DNA from: JAJYTI01 sp035302145
GTDB taxonomy: Bacteria; Bacteroidota; Bacteroidia; Flavobacteriales; Flavobacteriaceae
Direction of reading: 5' to 3'
NCBI GenBank assembly: GCA_035302145.1
Contig: DATGSX010000074.1
Coordinates: forward strand, 1 to 11,014
DNA: 11,014 nucleotides
Part shown: positions 1 through 6,568 of the stretch, in pieces
How the letters are laid out: each line of letters opens with the position of its first letter
Position numbering within the stretch: the stretch's first letter is position 1
Made by a program: the position numbers and the translations under genes
Notes under the pieces: model-generated
Told to the model about the DNA's origin: nothing
Seen by the model: only the letters and a program-made list of their open reading frames with translations
Databases searched by the model: none

Positions 1-882
1 CATTTAATTTTTGTTCCAAACCGTATGGAACGCTATGCAGAAATTTCGAAACAAATTAGAGAGATATTCTATTCCTATACCGATTTAGTGGAACCACTCT
101 CGCTTGATGAAGCATATTTGGATGTTACAGAAAATAAAAAACAAGATCCAAGTGCAACAAGAATAGCCCAAAAAATAAGAAATGAAATCTTTGAAACTAC
201 TGGTTTAACCGCCTCTGCAGGAATATCAATAAATAAGTTTCTCGCTAAGGTGGCCAGTGATGTAAATAAGCCAAATGGCCAAAAAACTATTCCTCCAGAA
301 GAAGCCATTGAGTTTTTAGAAAATTTGGAGATAAAGGAGTTTTATGGTGTTGGAAAAGTTACCTTAAAAAAGATGTACCATCTTGGAATTTTTACCGGAG
401 CAGATTTAAAGAGAAAATCCAAGGCTTTCTTAGAAGAACATTTCGGCAAAAGTGGTATTCACTTCTACCATATAGTTCGTGGCATACATCCTTCGCCAGT
501 ACGTCCATCGAGAACCAGAAAGTCATTAGCTGTAGAGCGTACCTTTTCAGAAAATCTTTCTTCTGAATTGTTTATGATGGAAAGACTTGAAGAAATTGCA
601 GAAAAAGTAGCCAATAGACTTGAAAAAAATAAATTAAAAGGACGTACTCTAACTTTAAAGATTCGTTATAGTGACTTTCAAATTCAGACACGGTCAATAA
701 CATTAGACTATCAGCTTAGTAATGCCTCTATCATATTATCGGTAGCGAAAGGGCTACTTTATCAAGATGAACTAGATAATTCAGTTAGACTATTAGGCTT
801 ATCAGTTTCTAACTTCGATACAAACGAAAAAAACAGCAACGAGGAATCTCCCGTTGCTGTTCAATTGCGTTTTGATTTTTAA
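1..882 (+). CDS. dinB: DNA polymerase IV (DinB, Y-family), 5' end outside window
   Basis: Translesion DNA polymerase of the Y family, which copies damaged templates with low fidelity. The reading frame is open to the window edge: eight residues (HLIFVPNR) precede the first ATG at 25 and match the family (E. coli has LTLLPGRF here), so that ATG is internal. About 70 N-terminal residues, including the first catalytic Asp and the steric gate, lie outside. Visible residues (numbered from base 1) include the palm motif SLDEAYLDV with catalytic D36 and E37, TASAGIS at 70-76, KFLAKVASDVNKPNGQ at 79-94, a helix-hairpin-helix thumb segment around 114-125 (FYGVGKVTLKKM) and the little-finger domain from about 180. 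The protein ends in QLRFDF, a good beta-clamp-binding peptide. It converges on pyk. Family assignment is certain; whether the gene is intact upstream cannot be seen. Confidence 0.95.
   Translation, partial: HLIFVPNRMERYAEISKQIREIFYSYTDLVEPLSLDEAYLDVTENKKQDPSATRIAQKIRNEIFETTGLTASAGISINKFLAKVASDVNKPNGQKTIPPEEAIEFLENLEIKEFYGVGKVTLKKMYHLGIFTGADLKRKSKAFLEEHFGKSGIHFYHIVRGIHPSPVRPSRTRKSLAVERTFSENLSSELFMMERLEEIAEKVANRLEKNKLKGRTLTLKIRYSDFQIQTRSITLDYQLSNASIILSVAKGLLYQDELDNSVRLLGLSVSNFDTNEKNSNEESPVAVQLRFDF
832..861 (+). terminator. Hairpin inside the 3' end of dinB, possible terminator
   Basis: A perfect 10-bp inverted repeat, AACAGCAACG (832-841) and CGTTGCTGTT (852-861), can be lengthened by GGA/TCC pairs around a bulged A842. 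It lies in the coding sequence for the linker before the clamp-binding peptide. T-rich sequence (870-880, TTTTGATTTTT) follows, but only after an 8-nt gap, so this is a non-canonical terminator at best. The codons remain in frame through it. Confidence 0.4.
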
Positions 883-901
883 ATGCTAATTTAAATCAAA
901 A
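870..901. terminator. AT-rich inverted repeat between convergent dinB and pyk
   Basis: TTTTGATTT-TT-AAAT (870-884) pairs with ATTTAAATCAAAA (889-901) across a GCTA loop, leaving two bulged bases. It overlaps the dinB stop codon and lies about 55 nt beyond the pyk stop. Position and symmetry suit a bidirectional terminator, but the stem is almost pure A/T and so weak. Confidence 0.3.
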
Positions 902-956
902 TTCTAAAGAATAATTTAATCGCTAGTAGCTAATAAATTAATGAAATCATTATTAA

Positions 957-2387
957 CTACTCTATCTGTGTAATTCTAAGTGTGTTTACCATTCCTTTCT
1001 CTACAATTGGCATAGCTGAAAGGTTTATAACATAATCACCTTTTTTCACGAATCCTTCTTTTTTTGCAATGCGATTAACATCTTCAATGGTCTCATCGGT
1101 AGACACATACTTTTCATAATGGTATGCATGTACTCCCCAAAGTAAATTTAGCCTATTGATAATTCGTTTGTTATGACTAAAAATAAGAATATGTGCATCT
1201 GGTCGCCAAGCTGATATTTGGAAGGCTGTGTAACCACTATTGGTCAAAGTACAGATAGCTCTAGCCTCTATTTCGTTGGCAGTTAGCGCAGCGTGATAGC
1301 AAATAGATTTGGTGATGTATCGTTTTGTACGAATGTATGGTGGATCTTGTGGTACACTTATAAGCGGAGAGTTCTCTACATTCTCAATTATATTTGCCAT
1401 AGTTTCTACCACTTGTACTGGATATTTCCCTATTGAGGTTTCGCCTGAAAGCATTACAGCATCGGCGCCATCCATTACCGAGTTAGCAACGTCATTTACC
1501 TCAGCTCTAGTAGGCGTAAGTGAGTTTATCATCGTTTCCATCATCTGTGTAGCGATAATAACAGGTATTCGTCCCTTTTTAGCTTTACGCACTAATTGCT
1601 TTTGAATCAATGGCACTTCTGCTGCAGGCACCTCCACTCCAAGATCGCCTCGAGCAACCATTAAGCCATCGCAATTAGTTATAATCTCATCGATGTTATG
1701 TACCGCTTCTGGTTTTTCTATTTTGGCAATAATAGGGATCTTAAAGTCACAATGTTGTTTAATCAACTCTTGTAGTTCTACTGGATCTTTTCCATATCGC
1801 ACAAACGACATTGCAAACCAATCTACCTTTTGCTCGATAGCAAAAATCGCATCGCGTATATCTTTTTCGGTGAGCGCTGGTAAGGAAATTTCGGTATTTG
1901 GTAAGTTTACTCCTTTATTAGATAACAGTGGGCCACCTTGAATTACCTTAGCATCTACCTTATCCTTTTTATTCGTTTTAATAACTTCAAAAATAAGCTT
2001 TCCATCATCAAGTAAAATGCGTTCACCAGCTTTTACATCGGAAGGGAATGCATCGTAATTCATATACACCTGTTCCTTATTCCCTTTGAACGCCTCACCT
2101 GTAATGAAGCTAACTATATCTCCTGGCTTTACTATACTGTCTTTGGCCATACTTCCTACACGTAGTTTTGGTCCTTGTAAATCAGCCAAAATAGCGATTC
2201 CAGTATTAGTGAGGTCACTTAATTCACGTATATCTGAAATAATCTGTTTAGTTTCTTCGTGTTGGGCGTGGGAAAAATTTATTCTAAACACATTGACACC
2301 TGCTGCAATCAGTTCTTTAATACGTTCTCTACTACTAGAAGCAGGTCCTATAGTGGCAACAATTTTAGTTTTTTTGGTATACAGCAT
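957..2387 (-). CDS. pyk: Pyruvate kinase
   Basis: Cytosolic glycolytic enzyme that transfers phosphate from phosphoenolpyruvate to ADP, giving pyruvate and ATP. Its 476 residues are normal for the bacterial enzyme. Visible are the N-terminal TKIVATIGPASS, FRINFSH with R34, the B-domain region at about 70-170, AKIEKPEA with catalytic K222 and metal ligand E224, ARGDLGVE with metal ligand D248, IIATQMME with T280, TPTRAEVNDVANSVMDGADAVMLSGET (in part 291-316) and the C-terminal allosteric domain from about 350. The loop at 69-78 reads DLQGPKLRVG. Lys74 occupies the place of Glu117 of the K+-dependent rabbit enzyme, with Leu70, Gln71 and Val77 around it, which is the pattern of K+-independent pyruvate kinases. 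The ATG lies 2 nt after the stop of the preceding gene, so pyk is the last gene of the acpP operon. No Shine-Dalgarno is visible. Confidence 0.98.
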   Translation of the reverse strand: MLYTKKTKIVATIGPASSSRERIKELIAAGVNVFRINFSHAQHEETKQIISDIRELSDLTNTGIAILADLQGPKLRVGSMAKDSIVKPGDIVSFITGEAFKGNKEQVYMNYDAFPSDVKAGERILLDDGKLIFEVIKTNKKDKVDAKVIQGGPLLSNKGVNLPNTEISLPALTEKDIRDAIFAIEQKVDWFAMSFVRYGKDPVELQELIKQHCDFKIPIIAKIEKPEAVHNIDEIITNCDGLMVARGDLGVEVPAAEVPLIQKQLVRKAKKGRIPVIIATQMMETMINSLTPTRAEVNDVANSVMDGADAVMLSGETSIGKYPVQVVETMANIIENVENSPLISVPQDPPYIRTKRYITKSICYHAALTANEIEARAICTLTNSGYTAFQISAWRPDAHILIFSHNKRIINRLNLLWGVHAYHYEKYVSTDETIEDVNRIAKKEGFVKKGDYVINLSAMPIVEKGMVNTLRITQIE

Positions 2388-2389
2388 TA

Positions 2390-2875
2390 TTAATCAAAGA
2401 TTAAGTTATTTATAGATTTAATTTGGGAGTTATTCAAAATATAAGCAGACTGAACACCTCTTATTTTGTTTATACGGTGCAGTGCTTCTTTCAAAGGTAA
2501 GCAATTATCATCAAAATCGACCTTAAGGAAGTAGTCTACCTTTCTGTGTTCAGGTATTAAATATCCAATGCTATACAAGCTATTTTCAACTTCTTCATAG
2601 TGAATAATGCCATCGGATTTTCCAACTTGTATACTCCGATTTCCTATCAAGTCGTATTGGTGGAAATAGTTAGGGTTATTGTACTCAAATAGAGGAAAAT
2701 GAAAGTCCGTATCGTCGCGCTTTAAATCTAAATCTTCTTGACTTCTCCTAAGCTGAATATGCAAGTTTCTATTTAGTGCATAGGCCAATCGATACGGCCG
2801 AAAGCTTGTATGAATAGCAATAACATAGAAAGAATTATGAAGTTCTTCCTCTAATTCTAACCAATGCTCTAACAT
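2390..2875 (-). CDS. IPExxxVDY family protein (function unknown)
   Basis: A 161-residue protein recognised by the motif IPEHRKVDY at residues 107-115, which defines a Bacteroidota family of unknown function. It has no signal peptide or membrane segment, so it is probably cytoplasmic. Visible features are an N-terminal region rich in Leu/Glu and aromatic residues (EHWLELEEELHNSFYVIA), an acidic/basic middle (QEDLDLKRDD) and a C-terminal half of alternating hydrophobic and charged residues. The open frame extends to a start at 3019, but that would overlap rnc by 128 nt and read through the dsRNA-binding-domain codons. The ATG at 2875, 16 nt after the rnc stop, is preferred and matches the compact family length. 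It is co-transcribed with rnc and pyk, which says it is expressed with growth genes but not what it does. Confidence 0.88.
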   Translation of the reverse strand: MLEHWLELEEELHNSFYVIAIHTSFRPYRLAYALNRNLHIQLRRSQEDLDLKRDDTDFHFPLFEYNNPNYFHQYDLIGNRSIQVGKSDGIIHYEEVENSLYSIGYLIPEHRKVDYFLKVDFDDNCLPLKEALHRINKIRGVQSAYILNNSQIKSINNLIFD

Positions 2876-2891
2876 AAGATTTATATGCGTT

Positions 2892-3638
2892 TTAGGATGA
2901 AAACTGGGTACTTCGCAGTGCTTCCATATCGTCTCTAAACTTGTAGTAAGCACGTTTTGCTGCTTGCTCTTCAGCTTTTTTCTTGGAAGTCCCTCTTGCT
3001 CGAGCAACGATACTATCATCTAGGTGCAGACGTACAGCAAAATAAGTATTTTGTTCCTTACCGTTGTCTTCGAATACTTCGAAATGAAAGTCTTGTTTAT
3101 TTTTCTGACAATATTCAATAAACAAACTCTTATAACTTATCACTTTACCTTCTAAACGTTCAATATCGACGTATGGTTGGATTACTCTATTTTGAATAAA
3201 TCGTTTGCAATAAGTATAGCCACGGTCTAAGTAAACGGCGCCTATTAGCGCCTCTAACATATTTCCGTAGATATCGGCTGAACGTTGATTGGACGGGATT
3301 TGTGATTTTAAAAACTTTATAAGTCCTAAGTCTTCCCCGAGTTTATTCAAGTGCTCTCGACTTACAACTTTAGCTCGCATTTTGGTTAGATATCCTTCAT
3401 CGCCATTAGGCACTTCGTTGAATAGATATGCAGCGATAACAGAATCTAACATTGCATCGCCTAAAAACTCAAGTCTTTCGTAGTTTTTGGGTTGGCCATT
3501 TGCATCAAATTCGTTCATAGAACGATGTGTAAATGCTTCGGAATAGATATTGGCATTGTTTGGGTAGAAACCTAAAATCTCCTTGAGTTCTAGATGAAAC
3601 TCATCTCTTCTGGCGGAGGAAAATAATTTTCTTATCAA
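2892..3638 (-). CDS. rnc: Ribonuclease III
   Basis: Double-strand-specific endoribonuclease that processes rRNA precursors and some mRNAs. The 248 residues hold an N-terminal RNase III domain and a C-terminal dsRNA-binding domain (about 167-237, ending in GTSKKKAEEQAAKRA). The signature ERLEFLGDAMLD supplies E54, E57 and D61, equivalent to E. coli E38, E41 and D45. In the second catalytic motif (YGNMLEALIGAVYLD) E129 matches E117, but Asn126 stands where E. coli has the metal-ligand Asp114. I believe Asn here recurs in Bacteroidota enzymes, so the protein is probably active. The start is TTG at 3638: no ATG lies between the upstream in-frame stop and residue 41. AAGGG, 8 nt upstream, acts as a Shine-Dalgarno candidate. 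It follows fabF by 14 nt. Confidence 0.96.
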   Translation of the reverse strand: MIRKLFSSARRDEFHLELKEILGFYPNNANIYSEAFTHRSMNEFDANGQPKNYERLEFLGDAMLDSVIAAYLFNEVPNGDEGYLTKMRAKVVSREHLNKLGEDLGLIKFLKSQIPSNQRSADIYGNMLEALIGAVYLDRGYTYCKRFIQNRVIQPYVDIERLEGKVISYKSLFIEYCQKNKQDFHFEVFEDNGKEQNTYFAVRLHLDDSIVARARGTSKKKAEEQAAKRAYYKFRDDMEALRSTQFSS

Positions 3639-3646
3639 ACCAATTA

Positions 3647-3651
3647 CCCTT
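3647..3651 (-). promoter_or_regulatory. Shine-Dalgarno-like AAGGG for rnc TTG start
   Basis: On the - strand AAGGG lies in the 14-nt fabF-rnc gap, eight bases before the TTG at 3638. Most starts in this window lack such a sequence, as is usual in Bacteroidota, so its presence supports TTG as the true rnc start. Confidence 0.5.
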
Positions 3652-3652
3652 A

Positions 3653-4903
3653 TTACTCATACTTTTTGAACAGAACACATGCATTATGACCTCCAAATCC
3701 GAAGGTATTACTCATAGCATACTTAATCTCTTTTGCTTGTGCTTTATTTAAAGTCAAGTTCAAAGAAGGATCAATATTTTCGTCTACTGTCGTATGGTTA
3801 ATAGTAGGTGGTACTAAGCTATGTTGCATTGCCAAGATAGATGCGATTCCCTCAACAACTCCTGCAGCACCTAGAAGATGTCCTGTCATAGATTTTGTAG
3901 AGTTGATGTTTATATCTTTGGTATGCGCACCAAACACATGAGAGATAGCTTTCAATTCAGCAATATCTCCTAGAGGTGTGGAAGTTCCGTGTGTGTTGAT
4001 AGTGTCTACAACTGAAGCATCTACGCCTGCATCTTCTAAACAATTTTGCATAACGCGTATTACTCCAATTCCATCTGGATGTGGTGCGGTTAAGTGATAA
4101 GCATCACTGGTTAACCCTCCACCAACAACTTCTGCATAGATTTTAGCTCCACGCTTTTTGGCGTGTTCATATTCTTCTAAAATCATAGCACCAGCGCCTT
4201 CTCCTAGCACGAAACCATCTCTAGTTGCGTCAAAAGGTCTTGAGGCTGTAGCTGGATCATCATTTCGAGTAGATAAAGCATGCATGGCATTAAAGCCTCC
4301 TACACCAGCTTGTGTAACTGCAGCTTCACTTCCTCCTGTAATAACAACATCGGTATATCCTAAACGAATATTATTTAGGGCATCTATAATTGCATTTGCC
4401 GAAGATGCACATGCCGATACTGTTGTGTAATTTGGTCCCATAAATCCGTGCCTCATAGATATATGCCCTGGGGCTATATCGGCAATCATTTTTGGGATGA
4501 AGAAGGGGTTGAAACGCGGTGTTCCATCCCCTTCTGCAAAGTTTATAACTTCGTTTTGGAAGGTTTCTAAGCCGCCAATACCTGCGCCCCAAATAACACC
4601 AACTCTAAATTTATCTAGAGACTCGATGTCTAGGTTTGCATCTTTAATAGCTTCATCAGATGATACTATTGCATATTGCGCAAAGCGGTCCATCCTTCTT
4701 ACTTCCCTTCGATCTAAAAAATCTAAAGGGTCGAAGTTTTTAATCTCACAAGCGAATTTCGTTTTGAACTTTTCAGTATCAAAATATGTTATAGGTGCCG
4801 AACCACTCTTACCGTTCTTTAATCCTTCCCAGTATTCTGGAATAGTATTCCCGATAGGCGTTAATGCTCCTAAACCCGTAACAACAACTCGCTTTAATTT
4901 CAT
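3653..4903 (-). CDS. fabF: 3-oxoacyl-[acyl-carrier-protein] synthase II
   Basis: Beta-ketoacyl-ACP synthase II (KAS II), which elongates acyl-ACP by decarboxylative condensation with malonyl-ACP in type II fatty-acid synthesis in the cytosol. The 416 residues span two thiolase-fold halves. The Cys-His-His triad is visible: Cys165 in TVSACASS, His305 in NTHGTSTP and His342 in STKSMTGH, with Lys337 in the same motif. The glycine-rich FGFGGHN loop (401-407) carries the gatekeeper Phe and ends near the C-terminus as expected. The cysteine rules out a chain-length-factor (Gln) homologue. The ATG at 4903 begins MKLKRVVVTGLG, the normal N-terminus. It sits 12 nt behind acpP, whose product is its substrate carrier, so the two are co-translated from one mRNA. 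Confidence 0.98.
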   Translation of the reverse strand: MKLKRVVVTGLGALTPIGNTIPEYWEGLKNGKSGSAPITYFDTEKFKTKFACEIKNFDPLDFLDRREVRRMDRFAQYAIVSSDEAIKDANLDIESLDKFRVGVIWGAGIGGLETFQNEVINFAEGDGTPRFNPFFIPKMIADIAPGHISMRHGFMGPNYTTVSACASSANAIIDALNNIRLGYTDVVITGGSEAAVTQAGVGGFNAMHALSTRNDDPATASRPFDATRDGFVLGEGAGAMILEEYEHAKKRGAKIYAEVVGGGLTSDAYHLTAPHPDGIGVIRVMQNCLEDAGVDASVVDTINTHGTSTPLGDIAELKAISHVFGAHTKDININSTKSMTGHLLGAAGVVEGIASILAMQHSLVPPTINHTTVDENIDPSLNLTLNKAQAKEIKYAMSNTFGFGGHNACVLFKKYE

Positions 4904-4915
4904 AGATAGATGCGT

Positions 4916-5152
4916 TTACTTTTTAGCTTCTTCGATGTAAGATATAGCTTGACCAACTGTAGCAATGTTCTCTGCCTGGTCGTCTGGAATCTGAATATCA
5001 AACTCCTTTTCAAACTCCATAATAAGTTCAACTGTGTCTAAGGAATCTGCTCCTAAATCATTTGTGAAGCTTGCCTCTGCAACTACTTCATTCTCATCAA
5101 CACCCAACTTATCAACGATAATGGCCTGTACTTTTGATGCAATGTCTGACAT
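4916..5152 (-). CDS. acpP: Acyl carrier protein
   Basis: Small acidic carrier (78 residues) that holds growing acyl chains as thioesters on a 4'-phosphopantetheine arm. The attachment site is Ser37 in the motif LGADSLDTVELIMEFEKEF. The acidic helix after the serine is the docking face for FabF and other synthesis enzymes. Length and motif position match E. coli AcpP (Ser36), and nothing is missing. It is the first gene of the operon acpP-fabF-rnc-IPExxxVDY-pyk, with a promoter just upstream (5186-5213), and it is divergent from purN across a 187-nt gap. Confidence 0.98.
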   Translation of the reverse strand: MSDIASKVQAIIVDKLGVDENEVVAEASFTNDLGADSLDTVELIMEFEKEFDIQIPDDQAENIATVGQAISYIEEAKK

Positions 5153-5185
5153 AATTCTTGTTTTTTAAATTTTAATAACAACTGG

Positions 5186-5213
5186 CAAAAATAAAGATTT
5201 TTACTTTAACCAA
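5186..5213 (-). promoter_or_regulatory. Candidate Bacteroidota promoter of the acpP operon
   Basis: On the - strand TTG (5213-5211), a 17-nt spacer and TATTTTTG (5193-5186) match the flavobacterial consensus TTG-N17 or more-TAnnTTTG. The -7 box ends 33 nt before the acpP ATG, giving a short AT-rich leader. No other start signal is seen for the five-gene operon. Confidence 0.6.
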
Positions 5214-5295
5214 CTAGTTTTTACGATAATTCTAATGCTAAATTACACAAAATCCTCTACAGTGCCGTCTAGATATAGTATTTTCGTACTTTATA

Positions 5296-5313
5296 TTACT
5301 TTAGCGAAAGTAA
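5296..5313 (+). repeat. Inverted repeat upstream of purN
   Basis: TTACTTT (5296-5302) and AAAGTAA (5307-5313) form a perfect 7-bp stem around AGCG, ending 26 nt before the purN ATG. It could be an operator or a leader hairpin. I see no convincing TAnnTTTG promoter for purN, although TACTTTAG inside the repeat differs from the consensus by one base. Confidence 0.3.
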
Positions 5314-5339
5314 GAAATTCAGTTGATATAATCTAATTA

Positions 5340-5921
5340 ATGAAAAAAAGAATCGTTGTATTTGCATCTGGAACGGGTAGTAACACTATCAATATCATCC
5401 AGTATTTTGCCCAACATCTAGACATAGAAGTTTCTGGGGTACTGTCTAATAATGAAGAGGCACCCGTATTAGAACGGGCTGCATCGCTTGGAGTGGCTAG
5501 CTATAGCTTTGATAGAGATATGCTAGAAAGTGAAAATGGGAAGGTTATAAAAATTTTAAAGGAAATAAACCCAGACCTTATTGTGTTGGCTGGATTTTTA
5601 TGGAAGTTTCCTGAACATATTCTAAAAGAATTTCCGAATGTCATAAACATCCATCCTTCTTTACTACCTAAATATGGTGGAAAAGGAATGTATGGGGCGC
5701 ATGTGCATAAGGCAGTTTTAGAGAATCATGAAAAGGAGTCTGGAATAACCATCCATGAAGTAAACGAGATTTATGATGATGGTGCCATCCTATTTCAAGA
5801 ACGTGTGCCTATAGACTCTAATGAAACTATAGAGAGTTTACAAAAGAAAATTCATAAGTTAGAGCATAAACACTTCCCAATAGTGATAGAAAAGCTACTG
5901 TTAAGCAATAAGCAAAAGTAA
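5340..5921 (+). CDS. purN: Phosphoribosylglycinamide formyltransferase
   Basis: GAR transformylase, the third step of de novo purine synthesis: it moves a formyl group from 10-formyltetrahydrofolate to glycinamide ribonucleotide. The 193 residues are close to the usual 190-210. Visible are the phosphate-binding GTGSN (11-15), the active-site NIHPSLLP with N103 and H105 (E. coli N106 and H108), and D146 in NEIYDDG, matching E. coli D144, so the catalytic trio is complete. After SLLPKY the loop is GGKGMYGAHVHKAV, a few residues longer than the E. coli loop, as is familiar in Bacteroidota PurN. The ATG at 5340 begins a normal MKKRIVVFASG. It is divergent from acpP and 3 nt ahead of rnhA, so the two form an operon. 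Confidence 0.97.
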   Translation: MKKRIVVFASGTGSNTINIIQYFAQHLDIEVSGVLSNNEEAPVLERAASLGVASYSFDRDMLESENGKVIKILKEINPDLIVLAGFLWKFPEHILKEFPNVINIHPSLLPKYGGKGMYGAHVHKAVLENHEKESGITIHEVNEIYDDGAILFQERVPIDSNETIESLQKKIHKLEHKHFPIVIEKLLLSNKQK

Positions 5922-5924
5922 TTT

Positions 5925-6557
5925 ATGGCAAAAAAAGAAAAATTTTATGTGGTTTGGCAAGGCCATAAGACAGGTGTTTTTTCATCTTGGAAAGAATGTA
6001 GAGCGGCGATTTTCAACTATCCTAATGCGAAATACAAGTCATTCCCTACGCTCGAGCAAGCAAAAGAAGCCTTTCAAGGAGCTTATAAAGATTATGTAGG
6101 TCAAAGTTCTTCATCAACTAGTACAACAAGTAAATTACAAAGAATTGGACAGCCTAATTATCATTCCATCGCAGTAGATGCAGCTTCTAGTGGAAACCCA
6201 GGAATCGTGGAGTATCGTGGAGTATACACAAAATCTAAAAAAGAGATTTTTCACCAAGGACCATTTGAACATGGAACAAACAATATAGGTGAGTTCTTAG
6301 CTTTAGTACACGGATTAGCTTTGCTGAAAAGACACAACAGCAATCGTATTATATATACGGACTCAAAAATTGCTATGAATTGGGTAAGGCGTAAAAAATG
6401 CAATACCAAACTTCCTCGTAGTAGTAGAAATGCCGAAATATTTGAATTAGTAGATAGGGCTGAAAAATGGTTACAAGAAAATGATTTTAGCACCGTAATC
6501 GTAAAATGGGAAACTAAATCTTGGGGTGAAATTCCAGCTGATTTTGGAAGAAAATAG
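5925..6557 (+). CDS. rnhA: Ribonuclease H1-type protein with viroplasmin (Caulimo_VI) N-domain
   Basis: Cleaves the RNA strand of RNA:DNA hybrids (R-loops, primers, misincorporated ribonucleotides). The 210 residues carry an N-terminal viroplasmin-type domain (about 7-50: FYVVWQGHKTGVFSSW, then NYPNAKYKSFPTLEQAKEAF), known in eukaryotic RNase H1 as a hybrid-binding domain. A Ser/Thr-rich linker follows (about 60-70), then an RNase H fold from about 79. The DEDD residues are all present: D85 in SIAVDAASSGNPG, E123 in NNIGEFLALVHGL, D146 in IIYTDS and D206 near the end in GEIPADFGRK. This two-domain form is common in Bacteroidota. It starts 3 nt after purN and ends 11 nt from the convergent YceI gene with no terminator between. 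The symbol follows family usage. Confidence 0.94.
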   Translation: MAKKEKFYVVWQGHKTGVFSSWKECRAAIFNYPNAKYKSFPTLEQAKEAFQGAYKDYVGQSSSSTSTTSKLQRIGQPNYHSIAVDAASSGNPGIVEYRGVYTKSKKEIFHQGPFEHGTNNIGEFLALVHGLALLKRHNSNRIIYTDSKIAMNWVRRKKCNTKLPRSSRNAEIFELVDRAEKWLQENDFSTVIVKWETKSWGEIPADFGRK

Positions 6558-6568
6558 GGTAATTCTCT

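Noticed and set aside
939..952. TAATGA-AA-TCATTA palindrome after the pyk stop
   Set aside because: The two-base loop cannot form a stable hairpin and there is no T-run; not a convincing terminator or operator.
2876..3019. Open frame extending the IPExxxVDY gene upstream to 3019
   Set aside because: It runs through the rnc dsRNA-binding-domain codons in another frame; the ATG at 2875, right after the rnc stop, fits operon spacing and family length.
4371..4940. Open frames on both strands inside fabF
   Set aside because: Antisense or out-of-frame shadows of a complete, fully conserved fabF.
5327..5332. TATAAT hexamer upstream of purN
   Set aside because: It is only 7 nt from the ATG, has no -35 partner, and Bacteroidota sigma factors use TAnnTTTG; chance in AT-rich DNA.
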